Shown: in pieces, positions 17,572-27,375 of the stretch
Numbering within the stretch: position 1 is the stretch's first letter
Layout: each line of letters starts with the position of its first letter
Assembly (NCBI RefSeq): GCF_014200045.1
Contig: NZ_JACHOV010000005.1
Coordinates: 186,001-250,000 of the forward strand
Direction: 5' to 3'
DNA: 64,000 nt
Source: Rhizorhapis suberifaciens
Lineage (GTDB): Bacteria; Pseudomonadota; Alphaproteobacteria; Sphingomonadales; Sphingomonadaceae
The notes under the pieces: generated by a model
The model's input: only the letters and a program-made list of their open reading frames with translations
What the model was told of the DNA's origin: nothing
Database searches by the model: none
Translations under genes and position numbers: made by a program

Positions 17572-18528
17572 TTGGCTCATCTTCCACAGCCCATCCTAAG
17601 CCGCTTCATCGCCGACCTGGAACGCCTGCTGGGGCGGGAAAAGAGTCCGAAGGACCGCTTTGGCATAGCTGTATCGGGCGGGCCTGACAGCATGGCGCTT
17701 CTCGCTCTCACTCAAGCGGCTTTTCCGGGCCAGGTGGAAGCCGCGACCGTCGATCATGGCTTCCGCCCCGAAGCCGCCGATGAAGCGGCAATCGTCGCTC
17801 AATGGTGTCAGGAGCAGGGCGTTTCCCACGCAACCTTGCGCCCGCACGTCCCCATCACCGGCAATCTGCAATCCGCCGCACGCGCCGAGCGTTACCGGCT
17901 CCTTTGGCAATGGTGCGACGAGCGCAAGCTGAACTGGCTGCTGACAGCACATCATGCTGACGATCAGCTCGAAACCATATTGATGCGGCTGAACCGAGGA
18001 TCGGGAGTATCCGGCCTAGCGGGCATTCGGGGCCGATCCGACAGGCTGCTTCGCCCTCTCCTGTTCTGGACCCGCGCCGAACTCGCGCATGTGGTGGCTC
18101 AAGCCGGTTGCTCGAGCGTGCAGGACCCGAGCAACAGGGATGTTCGCTACGACCGAGCCGCTCTTCGGTTGCATCTTTCGGAAACGGACTGGCTCGATTC
18201 CATTTCGGCCAGCCGCAGCGCCGCAGCCCTCAATGAAGCCGAAATCGCGCTGGAATGGGTAGTTAACACCCTGGAACAACAATATATCGATTACAACGGC
18301 GAAGAAATTCGGCTTTCCAGAATCGATTTTCCACGCGAAATTCAACGAAGGCTGCTATTGCGCATGCTTGCCCGGCTTGATCCCGGCTTGACGCCCAGGG
18401 GCAATGCCATCGATCAAGCGCTGGTTCAGCTCGCGCTTGGTAAGAAATATACAATTGGTATGCTGCTATTGAGCGGGGGCGGCAACTGGATAGTGAAACC
18501 AGCTCCGCCCCGGCGACGGCCCGGATGA
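17572..18528 (+). CDS. tilS: tRNA(Ile)-lysidine synthetase
   Basis: TilS modifies C34 of the CAU-anticodon tRNA-Ile to lysidine using ATP and lysine, so that it reads AUA codons. The 318-residue protein has the PP-loop signature SGGPDSMA at about residues 35-42, with HHADDQLETILMRL (about 126) and RPLLFWTRAEL following. It is on the short side because the C-terminal domain of the E. coli enzyme is reduced. The start appears to be a TTG at 17572. The cpoB-tilS-ftsH order is widely conserved in proteobacteria. Confidence 0.95.
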   Translation: MAHLPQPILSRFIADLERLLGREKSPKDRFGIAVSGGPDSMALLALTQAAFPGQVEAATVDHGFRPEAADEAAIVAQWCQEQGVSHATLRPHVPITGNLQSAARAERYRLLWQWCDERKLNWLLTAHHADDQLETILMRLNRGSGVSGLAGIRGRSDRLLRPLLFWTRAELAHVVAQAGCSSVQDPSNRDVRYDRAALRLHLSETDWLDSISASRSAAALNEAEIALEWVVNTLEQQYIDYNGEEIRLSRIDFPREIQRRLLLRMLARLDPGLTPRGNAIDQALVQLALGKKYTIGMLLLSGGGNWIVKPAPPRRRPG

Positions 18529-18597
18529 TCGGCCGGCGATATTGTCATTTGGCCGTGCTTTCCTATCTTTAGGAGGCGACGGCGTTAGAGAGTGAAG

Positions 18598-20544
18598 ATG
18601 AACGACGAAAAGGACCCGCAGACCAATCCCTGGATTAAGAGCGCCATGATCTGGGCGGGGGTGATCGTAGCCCTGCTTCTTTTCGTGTCGATCTTTGATT
18701 CAAAGTCAGCGGCCCCCACAGGCAGCGCCATCGCCTATTCCGAATTCCGGCAGAAGGTGCAGGAAGGCGCGGTCAAGGACGTAGCTATCGCGCCGGACCG
18801 CATTACCGGCACTCTCACCAATGACGAGAAATTCTCGACGGTTCCGGTCAGTGATCCCGGGCTCGCCAATCTGCTTGACGACTATAATGTCAAATATAGC
18901 GGCAAGGCCGAAGAGCAGCCCAGTTTCTGGATGATTTTGCTCTACCAGTCGCTGCCATTCCTGCTGATCCTGGGCATCGCCTTTTTCGTCCTTCGCCAGA
19001 TGCAAAAGGGCTCGGGCTCGGGCGCGATGGGCTTTGGCAAGTCAAAGGCGAAGCTGCTGACCGAAAAGCAGGGCAAGGTGACCTTTGATGACGTTGCCGG
19101 CATTGACGAGGCGCGCGAGGAATTGCAGGAAATCGTCGAATTTCTAAAGGATCCGACGAAATTTGCCCGTCTTGGTGGGCAAATCCCCAAGGGCGCGCTG
19201 CTCGTCGGATCCCCCGGCACCGGCAAGACGCTGCTTGCCCGCGCCATTGCGGGTGAGGCCGGCGTCCCCTTCTTCACCATTTCCGGTTCGGACTTCGTTG
19301 AGATGTTTGTCGGCGTCGGTGCAAGCCGCGTGCGCGACATGTTCGAACAGGCGAAGAAAAACGCACCCTGTATCGTCTTCATCGATGAAATTGACGCGGT
19401 CGGACGCCATCGCGGCGCTGGTCTGGGCAATGGCAATGACGAACGCGAACAGACGCTGAACCAGCTTCTGGTCGAAATGGACGGTTTCGAGGCGAACGAG
19501 GGCATCATCATCATCGCCGCGACCAACCGGCCCGACGTGCTGGACCCCGCGCTGCTGCGCCCCGGCCGCTTCGATCGGCAGGTCGTGGTCCCACGCCCGG
19601 ACATTGATGGTCGCGAGAAGATTCTGGCTGTCCACATGAAAAAGGTGCCCTTGGCTCCGGACGTCAACCCCCGCATCATCGCACGTGGTACGCCCGGCTT
19701 TTCAGGCGCCGATCTTGCCAACCTGGTCAATGAGGCAGCCCTGCTCGCCGCGCGGCGCGGCAAGCGCCTTGTCGCCATGGATGAGTTCGAGGCGGCCAAG
19801 GACAAGGTGATGATGGGCACCGAACGCAAGTCGATGGTCATGACCGAGGACGAAAAGAAGATGACCGCCTATCATGAGGCGGGACATGCCATCGTCGCAG
19901 TCCATGAAGCAGCGTCCGATCCCATTCACAAGGCCACGATCATCCCGCGTGGTCGTGCGCTCGGCATGGTCATGCGCCTGCCCGAACGGGACAGCTACAG
20001 CTACCATCGCGACAAGATGCACGCGAACCTTGCTGTTGCCATGGGCGGCCGTGTCGCCGAAGAAATCATCTTTGGCTATGACAAGGTTTCATCCGGCGCT
20101 TCGGGCGACATCCAATACGCCACGAAGCTTGCGCGCGACATGGTCACGCGCTGGGGCATGTCCGACAAAATGGGTCCGCTGCAATATAGCGAGGGTGAAG
20201 AAGAGGTATTCCTCGGCTACTCCCGCACGCAAAACATGCACATGTCGAATGAAACGGCCCAGGCCATCGACGCGGAGATCCGGCATATCGTTGAGACCGG
20301 GTATGAACGCGCGAACAAGGTGCTGACCGACCATGAGGATCAACTGCATATGCTCGCCAATGCGTTGCTGGAATATGAAACGCTGAGCGGCGAGGAGATC
20401 AAAACCCTGCTCGACACCGGCGAATTCAGCCGCGACGATGGAACTACGGTGAAGCCTGCAACCGTGCCGTCTGTCGGGTCTTCGATCCCCAAGACGCGCC
20501 GCCGGAAGGGGCCGTTCGGGGATCCAGCTCCACAAGGAGCTTAA
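18598..20544 (+). CDS. ftsH: ATP-dependent zinc metalloprotease FtsH
   Basis: FtsH is a membrane-anchored AAA+ protease that degrades short-lived and misassembled proteins. From the ATG at 18598 it has 648 residues: TM1 about 14-32, a periplasmic loop, TM2 about 109-130, an AAA domain with GSPGTGKT (about 204-211) and [13 protein letters not shown], and a peptidase domain with the zinc motif HEAGH (about 426-430). A GTG two codons earlier is an alternative. A strong AGGAGG lies at 18571-18576, rather far (21 bases) from the ATG. It ends convergent with rlmE. Confidence 0.98.
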   Translation: MNDEKDPQTNPWIKSAMIWAGVIVALLLFVSIFDSKSAAPTGSAIAYSEFRQKVQEGAVKDVAIAPDRITGTLTNDEKFSTVPVSDPGLANLLDDYNVKYSGKAEEQPSFWMILLYQSLPFLLILGIAFFVLRQMQKGSGSGAMGFGKSKAKLLTEKQGKVTFDDVAGIDEAREELQEIVEFLKDPTKFARLGGQIPKGALLVGSPGTGKTLLARAIAGEAGVPFFTISGSDFVEMFVGVGASRVRDMFEQAKKNAPCIVFIDEIDAVGRHRGAGLGNGNDEREQTLNQLLVEMDGFEANEGIIIIAATNRPDVLDPALLRPGRFDRQVVVPRPDIDGREKILAVHMKKVPLAPDVNPRIIARGTPGFSGADLANLVNEAALLAARRGKRLVAMDEFEAAKDKVMMGTERKSMVMTEDEKKMTAYHEAGHAIVAVHEAASDPIHKATIIPRGRALGMVMRLPERDSYSYHRDKMHANLAVAMGGRVAEEIIFGYDKVSSGASGDIQYATKLARDMVTRWGMSDKMGPLQYSEGEEEVFLGYSRTQNMHMSNETAQAIDAEIRHIVETGYERANKVLTDHEDQLHMLANALLEYETLSGEEIKTLLDTGEFSRDDGTTVKPATVPSVGSSIPKTRRRKGPFGDPAPQGA

Positions 20545-20571
20545 GCCTTCTCTCTATCTGAAATGACATCT

Positions 20572-20595
20572 GGGCTTCTGCTTTTGCAGGAGCCC
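20572..20595. terminator. Hairpin between ftsH and rlmE (REP-like family B)
   Basis: The arms GGGCTTCTGC and GCAGGAGCCC pair with a single T/G wobble around a TTTT loop. It lies in the 79-base gap between two convergent genes, where it could end transcription from both sides, although no T-run follows. The core CTCCTGC/GCAGGAG is shared with the pair of hairpins at 48905-48978. Confidence 0.5.
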
Positions 20596-20623
20596 AACTG
20601 TTTTGCATGACAGTCAGTTCGGG

Positions 20624-21322
20624 TCAGCCGGGTGCTTCTTCTGATTGACCCTGCCCCTGGTCCCGCCCTTTAAAGCCCTGAGCAATCACGTACCACTCGC
20701 TGCTGCCCTTCCTGCTGGCGGGGGGCTTGGCATGCTTCACCGTGGAAAAATGCTTTTTCAGCACGATTAGAAGATCATGATCCGTCCCGCCGGCGAACAC
20801 CTTGGCTACAAAGGCCCCACCCTTCTGCAGATTTTCAACGGCGAACCAGGCGGCCGCCTCCACAAGGCCCATGGTGCGCAGATGGTCGGTCTGCGGGTGG
20901 CCAACCGTGTTCGCAGCCATGTCGGATAATATCAGATCAGGCTCTGCGCCCAACGCGTCGCGTAGCACCTCCGGCGCTTTGTCGTCCATGAAGTCCATTT
21001 GGAACAGCGTCACATCCGGAATGGCGTCGGTCGGCAACAGGTCGATGCCGACTACCTTCGCCTTGGGGCTAAGCTTCTTCACCACCTGCGCCCAGCCGCC
21101 CGGTGCCACCCCCAGATCGACCACATGCCGCGCTTGCCGGATAAGTTTGAACTTCTCGTCGAGTTCGATAAGCTTGAAGGCGGCACGGCTGCGATAGCCC
21201 TCTGCCTTGGCTTTCCTCACATAAGGATCGTTCAGCTGGCGCTCCAGCCAACGGGTGGATTGGGCCGTTCGTCCCTTGGCCGTTTTTACACGAACCCGAC
21301 CCGCGCCACCGCCCCTAGCCAT
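20624..21322 (-). CDS. rlmE: 23S rRNA 2'-O-ribose methyltransferase RlmE (FtsJ/RrmJ)
   Basis: RlmE methylates U2552 in the A-loop of 23S rRNA. The 232-residue protein has a basic N-terminus, SRAAFKLIELDEKFKLI, the SAM-binding segment VVDLGVAPGGWAQV and the catalytic-region motif DLILSDMAANTVGH, all typical of the FtsJ family. A variable C-terminal tail rich in Gly, Gln and Glu ends the protein. The ATG at 21322 lies inside the last codons of ppx (8-base overlap), suggesting a coupled two-gene unit. Confidence 0.95.
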   Translation of the reverse strand: MARGGGAGRVRVKTAKGRTAQSTRWLERQLNDPYVRKAKAEGYRSRAAFKLIELDEKFKLIRQARHVVDLGVAPGGWAQVVKKLSPKAKVVGIDLLPTDAIPDVTLFQMDFMDDKAPEVLRDALGAEPDLILSDMAANTVGHPQTDHLRTMGLVEAAAWFAVENLQKGGAFVAKVFAGGTDHDLLIVLKKHFSTVKHAKPPASRKGSSEWYVIAQGFKGRDQGQGQSEEAPG

Positions 21323-22391
21323 GGTGGGCAAACCGCCCGTCGCGTTCCATCAATCCGCGTAAAATGCCTTCCCGAATGCCGCGATCAGCAACGCCCAGCC
21401 GCGCAGCAGGCCAGATGTCGAGTATGCATTCGAGAATCGCGCATCCCGCCACCACCAGGTCAGCCCGCTCATGCCCGATGCAGGGCAATTCCCGCCTTTC
21501 ATCGATAGACATGGAGGACAGCCGCATTGAAATGTCGCGCATTGACCCGGACGGGACGATCAGTCCGTCGATAGCCTGCCTGTCATAGCGCTGCAAACCC
21601 AGATGAAGGCTGGCGAGCGTCGTTACGGTGCCGCTGGTGCCAAGCAAACGCACTCCTCCCAACCGCTTGGGCAAACGTTCCGCAAAGGGACGGAAGCTTT
21701 CGGTCACGCGCTCCCGCATCCGCGCATAGCCTGCTATCCGCGCTTCGGGATCGGCGGGATCATAGCCTTCGCTCTCGGTGAGCGACACCACGCCCCAGGG
21801 AGCGCTTTGCCAATCGACGATACGCGGCGCAGGACCTTCGGTTTCGACCAGAACCAATTCGGTCGATCCGCCGCCAATATCGAAGATGAGGGCCGGCCCT
21901 TCTCCCGGCTCCAGTAGGATGTGGCAGCCAAGCACCGCCAGCCGCGCTTCTTCTTCAGCCGAGATAATATCGAGGGCGATACCGGTTTCACGATAGACCC
22001 GTTCAATAAATGCAGAACCATTGCTGGCCCGCCTGCAGGCCTCGGTCGCCACTGACCTTGCCAAAGTAACATGGCGTCGCCGCAGCTTGTCAGAGCAAAC
22101 CGAAAGAGCCGCTATCGCGCGATCGATTGCTGCATCGCTGAGCCTGCCACTGGTGGCCAGCCCCTCGCCCAACCTCACAATCCGCGAAAAGGCGTCGACA
22201 ACGATAAACCCATCGGATGACGGCTTTGCAATAAGCAAACGGCAGTTATTGGTGCCAAGATCAATGGCCGCATAAGCGCGGCGGTGAGGCCATCGGCCCT
22301 CTGACCGGGGCAATTGCGCCGCCATGGCCCGGCTGCCATTAGGATTTCTGGCGCCGGAACTTCGCGGCAATGGCGAACCAAACTGTGCCAT
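21315..22391 (-). CDS. ppx: Exopolyphosphatase / pppGpp phosphohydrolase (Ppx/GppA)
   Basis: A 358-residue ASKHA-fold phosphatase that removes terminal phosphate from polyphosphate and/or pppGpp. Motifs are AAIDLGTNNCRLLIA (phosphate loop), EEEARLAVLG, LIFDIGGGSTELVLVE (second phosphate loop) and LLGTSGTVTTLA. It is the short form without the long C-terminal HD extension of E. coli Ppx. The start is uncertain: the ATG at 22391 is used, and an ATG 22 codons further in is nearer the conserved core. It is followed by rlmE with an overlap. Confidence 0.93.
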   Translation of the reverse strand: MAQFGSPLPRSSGARNPNGSRAMAAQLPRSEGRWPHRRAYAAIDLGTNNCRLLIAKPSSDGFIVVDAFSRIVRLGEGLATSGRLSDAAIDRAIAALSVCSDKLRRRHVTLARSVATEACRRASNGSAFIERVYRETGIALDIISAEEEARLAVLGCHILLEPGEGPALIFDIGGGSTELVLVETEGPAPRIVDWQSAPWGVVSLTESEGYDPADPEARIAGYARMRERVTESFRPFAERLPKRLGGVRLLGTSGTVTTLASLHLGLQRYDRQAIDGLIVPSGSMRDISMRLSSMSIDERRELPCIGHERADLVVAGCAILECILDIWPAARLGVADRGIREGILRGLMERDGRFAHHG

Positions 22392-22540
22392 GCCGTAACT
22401 CACTTATGCTTTCCGGAACGGGCAATCCCGCCGGTACTTGAGCGCAGGTTAAGCGGAAGTGGTACAGACTGCAAGGGAGCCCGGACATAATCAGATTATT
22501 GGCGCAGCAACTGCTGGCTTAGCGCCTGAAGAAAGCCGGG

Positions 22541-22801
22541 CTATTGCGCGCGTAAATGCTCAAAGTCATGGCCAAAAGCGAAACCGAGCGTACGCGTCAA
22601 ATCAAAGCCGGTGAGCGAGGGGCGGGTTACGCCAGGCCAGCTATAGCTCGCCGGCATTATGGTGATCCCAAGCCCCGCCGCAATCATTTGCAGCACGCGT
22701 TCGTCAGCGGTGGATCGGAGCGCAAAGTGCGGTCGAACGCCGCGATCCGTAAAATGCCGGCTTGTTTCCGAAAGCGCCTGACGGACCACCCTGACTCGTG
22801 A
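22541..22801 (-). pseudogene. C-terminal fragment of a LysR-type transcriptional regulator
   Basis: About 86 codons ending at 22541 read like the end of a LysR effector-binding domain: STADERVLQMIAAGLGITIM, PASYSWPGV and TRTLGFAFG. The frame continues upstream only into antisense of the hydrolase gene and has no helix-turn-helix domain, so about two thirds of the regulator is missing. It looks like a decayed gene whose 5' part was lost where the hydrolase gene now ends. Assignment rests on motif similarity only. Confidence 0.6.
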
Positions 22802-22823
22802 ACGCAGGAGGGTCGAAATCACT

Positions 22824-23543
22824 TTAACTCTGCAATGCCTGGAAAATCGCCTCGAAGGAATCGGCCGCGGAAATAAAGCCCATATGCCCGCATCGCACCT
22901 CGATCGTTGCGTCGCTTTCGCCGGGAAGGCCGCGAGCACAGCGATGGGCAACCACGCCGTCCAGGCGCGACCAGATGGCGAAGGTCGGCACCGGCGGCTT
23001 ATGGTTGAGTTGGACCTGCACCGGCGGAGAGTCGATCGGATGCCGGGCAATGAACTCATAGAGCCGCCAGGCATGATTGGCGCGCAGATTTCCCGAAAAA
23101 GGGCTGCCCAAAGTGATCACCTTCGCCACGCGCCGCGGCGCATATTTGGCATATTCCCGCGCGATAAGGCCCCCAAGGCTCCAACCGACGACCGTGACCG
23201 GTTCTTCCGCGCGCGCCTGGATAAGATCCATCCTGCGATCGAGCAGTTCAAAAATATCCGAGCGAATGCCCAGATTTCGTCCCAGGCCCCAACCATGGCT
23301 ATGGTAGTTGGCGGCCCTTAACGTTCGGCGAAGCGTCGTTGTGGACTCATCGGAAGCCAGAAAGCCAGGCAGCACCAAGACCGGATGGCCCTGTCCATTA
23401 TGAGACGTGCTGAACAGATGCCCGGCATGTCCCGCGCGCCTCACTCGGGGTAGAGAACGCATCTCCTGAAACAGCAGAGCCAGCGGCGGCGCGCCTACCG
23501 CTCCATGCTTTGACTTCTGGCCAAAAGGTGATGACAAGAACAC
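22824..23543 (-). CDS. Alpha/beta hydrolase (lipase-like)
   Basis: A 239-residue alpha/beta hydrolase. The core includes HPVLVLPGFLASDEST (oxyanion-hole region), the nucleophile elbow GWSLGG (Ser near residue 125), SRLDGVVAH (probable acid) and CGHMGF (probable His). A PGAP1/lipase-like family is likely; the substrate is unknown and no signal peptide is evident. The start is unclear: a GTG at 23543 includes the SKHGAVGAPPLALLFQEM segment, and an ATG at 23462 is the alternative. It borders the LysR remnant on its 3' side. Confidence 0.82.
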   Translation of the reverse strand: MFLSSPFGQKSKHGAVGAPPLALLFQEMRSLPRVRRAGHAGHLFSTSHNGQGHPVLVLPGFLASDESTTTLRRTLRAANYHSHGWGLGRNLGIRSDIFELLDRRMDLIQARAEEPVTVVGWSLGGLIAREYAKYAPRRVAKVITLGSPFSGNLRANHAWRLYEFIARHPIDSPPVQVQLNHKPPVPTFAIWSRLDGVVAHRCARGLPGESDATIEVRCGHMGFISAADSFEAIFQALQS

Positions 23544-23717
23544 GACAAATCCAAGACATTTTTGTTACAATGACATTTTTATTACAGCAGATGACTGCAG
23601 CTGTCTTGCATGAAATCGCCGAGCAACAGCGTAGGCGCGACAAACAAGATGGGGATTGGCTGCAGTTCGTCTTCCCGGAACGGAAGTCATTATGCTTGGA
23701 AGATAGTTTGAGCGAGC

Positions 23718-25220
23718 CTATCGCGCCTTACGAAACAGTTCCCGGTCCTCTTGCCCAAAGCCCTTGGACCAGATCATCCAGCAATAGACGCCAAGGATCA
23801 ACGGCACCCCCAGCGACAGTTCCGCCCATTCGGGGATTTGCGTAACCAACATGCCAGCGAGCACCGCTAAAGCCGACGCCCAGACCAGCGCCCAGCGCCA
23901 GGCATTGACCGGAGCACCCAACAAGCGGGAAAGAAAGCGCGCCTTCACGAAGGCAGCCAATCCCAAGGCCACGCAGAGCGCCAGCGCAGGCCCAGCCGCG
24001 ACATAGAGTTCCGGCAGGCCCAATTCCCGCGCGCCCAGGATGAAGGCAAAACTGAGGCCGGCCTGCACCGCGATCATCGCAAGCGAGATCATCAGGTTCC
24101 TGTGGCGGGCCATATAGACCAGCGCCGCTTCGCTGACCACGGCGGTGGCGGCAATGACCTCCGCCGCCAGAAGGAAGGCGAGCGCTCCCGTGCCGCCGAC
24201 GAAATTGGGGCCCACCAACCCCATGACCGCCTCGCCCGGAATGCCGAGCGCGAGGGCGATGCCCATTTGCGCCGCGATGATCCAAAAGCCCACCTGACTC
24301 ACCTGCCGGGCGATAGCGGTATAGTTTTTCTCCGCGAGGTTACGGGTGATGACCGGGCCAAGTATGGGATCGAAGCTGGTCTTCAGTTTCTGCGGCAGGG
24401 ACGCCACCTGCTGAGCGACATAGTAGATGCCGACCACATAAGGAGCCGCGAACAGTCCCAATATCGCAAGATCCAACCGGCGCGAGCCCCATTCGACCGC
24501 GTCAGCAACCGCGAGAGGCGTGTTCTGACGCGCCATCCGCCACAACCGCATTGGCTCAGGTCGCCATCCCTTGGGCAAACCATAGGTCCGGACGAGAGGA
24601 ATGAGCGAGGCGATCAGCGCCGCCACCAAGGACAGCACATAGGAAAGAATCAGGCCATCCCGCAGCGAATAGAAGGAAAAGGCGATCGCGCCGATGCTGA
24701 TCGTCCAGGGCTCGATGATCGAACGCGCCCGCACTGTGGCTGCGATGTCATAGCGATAGGCGCATGCGGTGAGCGCAATGTCCGAGCCGGCAACTGCTAT
24801 GATGATGAGCGGCAGCAACTGGTCCAGATCATTGACGCTGCTGTTCGGAAACAATGCCTGAGGGAAAATCGATAGAATGACCGCCGCAAAGATGGAGGCG
24901 ATCAAACTTACCAGCATTGCATCGTAAACGACATGGGCATGGTCGCGATCCGTACGGGTAAGTTCCCCCGCCAATCCCCGCTTCAACCCCAGCGTAGCAA
25001 GCTGGGCGGCGAATTCCACCACCAGTACAGCATAAGCGAAACGACCTAGAGTACCGGCGCCATAGACGCGACCTGCAATGAACAGGAATGGCAGGCGCGC
25101 GGCCAAGCGCATCAAAAAGCCTATGAAATTGATGCGCCCTCCCTTGGCAAGCGCAGCAATATCCTCCTTTTCAGGGGACCCTGCGCCGGCCGGGCCGTCG
25201 GGAGAAACTGCACCCGTCAA
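23718..25220 (-). CDS. Lipopolysaccharide/polysaccharide flippase (oligosaccharide flippase family)
   Basis: A 500-residue multi-spanning protein with about 12-14 hydrophobic segments. After a hydrophilic N-terminus (about 30 residues) comes INFIGFLMRLAARLPFLFIAGRVYGAGTLG cut here into its parts: INFIGFLMRL, then AGRVYGAGTLGRFAY, typical of the Wzx/MurJ-like MOP superfamily. Such proteins flip lipid-linked saccharides across the inner membrane. The start seems to be a TTG at 25220 after GGGGCAGG. The polysaccharide genes at 30.7-37.4 kb could be functional partners, but they are not adjacent. The 174 bases before the hydrolase gene hold nothing I recognise. Confidence 0.82.
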   Translation of the reverse strand: MTGAVSPDGPAGAGSPEKEDIAALAKGGRINFIGFLMRLAARLPFLFIAGRVYGAGTLGRFAYAVLVVEFAAQLATLGLKRGLAGELTRTDRDHAHVVYDAMLVSLIASIFAAVILSIFPQALFPNSSVNDLDQLLPLIIIAVAGSDIALTACAYRYDIAATVRARSIIEPWTISIGAIAFSFYSLRDGLILSYVLSLVAALIASLIPLVRTYGLPKGWRPEPMRLWRMARQNTPLAVADAVEWGSRRLDLAILGLFAAPYVVGIYYVAQQVASLPQKLKTSFDPILGPVITRNLAEKNYTAIARQVSQVGFWIIAAQMGIALALGIPGEAVMGLVGPNFVGGTGALAFLLAAEVIAATAVVSEAALVYMARHRNLMISLAMIAVQAGLSFAFILGARELGLPELYVAAGPALALCVALGLAAFVKARFLSRLLGAPVNAWRWALVWASALAVLAGMLVTQIPEWAELSLGVPLILGVYCWMIWSKGFGQEDRELFRKAR

Positions 25221-25298
25221 AAGCCTGCCCCTATTCTTTTAGAATCGACGCTTATCGCGAAGCACCGTCCGGATGTAAATCAGCATTAGCGCACAGGC

Positions 25299-26282
25299 TC
25301 AATTGCCATTTTCCTGTCGCAATGGCCGGGCGAGGAGCGCATCGATGACTTTCGCTACCGAAAGTTTGCCTGAAAGCAAGGAGCAGACGGCCTCGGTGAT
25401 CGGCATGTCCACGCCTGCGGCCGTGGCGGCGGCATGCAGTACAGGCGCGGTAAAGGCGCCTTCCGCAACGGTGCGGCGGTCGGCCAGAAGCTCTGACGCG
25501 GGTTTACCCTCGCCCAGCCCTTTGCCAAGCGAAAAATTGCGCGAACTGACCGAGGAGCAGGTGAGGACCAGGTCGCCCAGTCCCGAAAGTCCCGCCAATG
25601 TCTCCGCTCTCGCTCCTCGCGCAAGTCCGAAACGTGTCATTTCAGCAAAGCCCCGGCTAATAAGCGCGGCGCGGGCATTTTGTCCCAGTCCTGCTCCTTC
25701 AACCACCCCACAACCTATGGCGAGAACGTTCTTGACCGCGCCGCCGATCTCAGCGCCGATCACATCTTCTGACAGATAGGGCCGGAAGGCTGGCCGCGCC
25801 AGGCGGGCAGCAATTGTTTCGCCCAGGCTACGATCAGCGCAGGCAAGCGTTACGGCCGTGGGAAGCCCCTTCGCCACTTCATGCGCGAATGTGGGTCCTG
25901 ACAATATCGCGATAGGCGATCCGGGATGAACATCGCTTGCCACTTCCGACATCAGCCTTTGCGATCCCGCCTCGATGCCCTTGGAACATAGCACCAACGG
26001 CGTTCCCGTGGCCGGGATCTTGCCCAATGTCGCGCCCAGATACTGGGCTGGCGTCACTACAAGAAGTGCGTCGCAAGAGGACAAATCGGCCAGCTCGCCC
26101 GTCGCGCGAATGGCGGGGCTCAAATCAATATCCTGCAGATAGAGCGTGTTACGGTGGGTATCGTTAATGGTTTGGACGACGTCCGGCTCCAACGCCCAGA
26201 GAAGGACCGCCTCGCCACTTGCAGCGGTTACCTGCGCCAAAGCAGTGCCCCATGCGCCCCCGCCAATCACACCGATCTTCAT
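25299..26282 (-). CDS. gpsA: Glycerol-3-phosphate dehydrogenase [NAD(P)+]
   Basis: GpsA reduces dihydroxyacetone phosphate to sn-glycerol 3-phosphate, the backbone of phospholipids. The 327-residue protein opens with the dinucleotide-binding motif [15 protein letters not shown] (GGGAWG at 7-12), has [38 protein letters not shown] (containing the catalytic Lys region) and [14 protein letters not shown]. Length and motifs match GpsA throughout. Its ATG overlaps the stop of tsaD by four bases (ATGA), so the two are likely co-translated. Confidence 0.97.
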   Translation of the reverse strand: MKIGVIGGGAWGTALAQVTAASGEAVLLWALEPDVVQTINDTHRNTLYLQDIDLSPAIRATGELADLSSCDALLVVTPAQYLGATLGKIPATGTPLVLCSKGIEAGSQRLMSEVASDVHPGSPIAILSGPTFAHEVAKGLPTAVTLACADRSLGETIAARLARPAFRPYLSEDVIGAEIGGAVKNVLAIGCGVVEGAGLGQNARAALISRGFAEMTRFGLARGARAETLAGLSGLGDLVLTCSSVSSRNFSLGKGLGEGKPASELLADRRTVAEGAFTAPVLHAAATAAGVDMPITEAVCSLLSGKLSVAKVIDALLARPLRQENGN

Positions 26283-27331
26283 GCCTTCACCCCCGCACCC
26301 CTTGCCTTTTCAGCATTGGGATCAAGCGGCCAGCGTGGCCGCGCAACAACATCCAGCCCGTCCGTCATGCCCGCGGCGAAACGTTCCGCCCCGGCCCAGC
26401 CTATCATGGCGGCATTATCGGTACATAACCAGAGCGGCGGTGCCACGAAAGGCAGGCCATGTTCGGCAGCAAGTCCCTCCAGCGCAGCTCGAACCGACTG
26501 ATTCGCGGCGACGCCCCCCGCAACCACAAGCGCGGTCAACGAGCTTGGCTTCCCGCGATCGCCGGCATCGAAAATGGCGCGGCGAGTCCTATCCACCAGG
26601 CAATCGATAACGGCCTGCTGAAAGCTTGCCGCAATGTCCTCGGCCCGCCAATCGCCCGATTGGCTGGCGCGCATCACCGCGCTTTTCAGCCCGGCAAATG
26701 AGAAATGCGGTTCGCTGGTTCCCAGAAGGGGACGAGGCAGCGGAACGGCGGCGGCATCGCCCAAAGCGGCGGCACGCTCGACCGCCGGGCCACCAGGAAA
26801 GCCTAGTCCCAACAGCTTGGCGGTCTTGTCGAAGGCCTCGCCCGCGGCATCATCGATCGTGGTGGCAAGACGGTGATAATTCCCGACGCCTTCCACGCAC
26901 AAAAGCTGGCAGTGCCCGCCCGACACCAGCAGGAGCAGGTAAGGAAATTGGAGGGTTGGATCAGCCAGACGCGGCGAAAGCGCATGGCCCTCCAGATGAT
27001 TGACCGCCACGAGCGGCTTACCGGCAGCCAGGCTGAGCGCCTTGCCCGTCACCAGGCCGACCATGACTCCACCGATCAGGCCGGGCCCCGCAGTCGCGGC
27101 AATCGCATCGACATCCTTCAGACTGAGCTTCGCCTCTTCAAATACCGCTTCTACCAAGGGCATTAGAGCCTCGACATGGGCTCGGGCGGCAATTTCCGGC
27201 ACCACGCCGCCATAAGGACGATGTTCCGCCTCTTGCGTTGCCAGCCGATGCGCCAATATCCGCCGATCGCTCGTCACAAGCGCCGCGGCGGTTTCGTCGC
27301 AACTGGATTCAAGGCCAAGGATGATGGTCAT
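26279..27331 (-). CDS. tsaD: tRNA N6-adenosine threonylcarbamoyltransferase TsaD
   Basis: TsaD transfers the threonylcarbamoyl group to A37 of ANN-decoding tRNAs (t6A), working with TsaB and TsaE. The 350-residue protein starts [19 protein letters not shown], has the metal-binding HLEGH motif near residue 112, [11 protein letters not shown], and [16 protein letters not shown] in the second half. The ATG at 27331 is preferred over one eight codons upstream because conserved sequence begins there. It is divergent from hemC, with only 44 bases between the two start codons. Confidence 0.97.
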   Translation of the reverse strand: MTIILGLESSCDETAAALVTSDRRILAHRLATQEAEHRPYGGVVPEIAARAHVEALMPLVEAVFEEAKLSLKDVDAIAATAGPGLIGGVMVGLVTGKALSLAAGKPLVAVNHLEGHALSPRLADPTLQFPYLLLLVSGGHCQLLCVEGVGNYHRLATTIDDAAGEAFDKTAKLLGLGFPGGPAVERAAALGDAAAVPLPRPLLGTSEPHFSFAGLKSAVMRASQSGDWRAEDIAASFQQAVIDCLVDRTRRAIFDAGDRGKPSSLTALVVAGGVAANQSVRAALEGLAAEHGLPFVAPPLWLCTDNAAMIGWAGAERFAAGMTDGLDVVARPRWPLDPNAEKARGAGVKA

Positions 27332-27375
27332 TGCCCTTCCCTCTACTGCTCCCAAGGATTAGAGCAAGCAACGAT

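Noticed and set aside
6252-22826. A 14-bp identity (TCGAAATCACTTTA) at 6252-6265 and 22813-22826, both spanning a stop codon
   Set aside because: Several 14-bp matches are expected by chance in 64 kb; the flanks do not align.
23544-23717. A plus-strand frame (23510-23845) in and around this intergenic gap
   Set aside because: It runs into antisense of the flippase and hydrolase genes and shows no domain; I see nothing functional in the gap.
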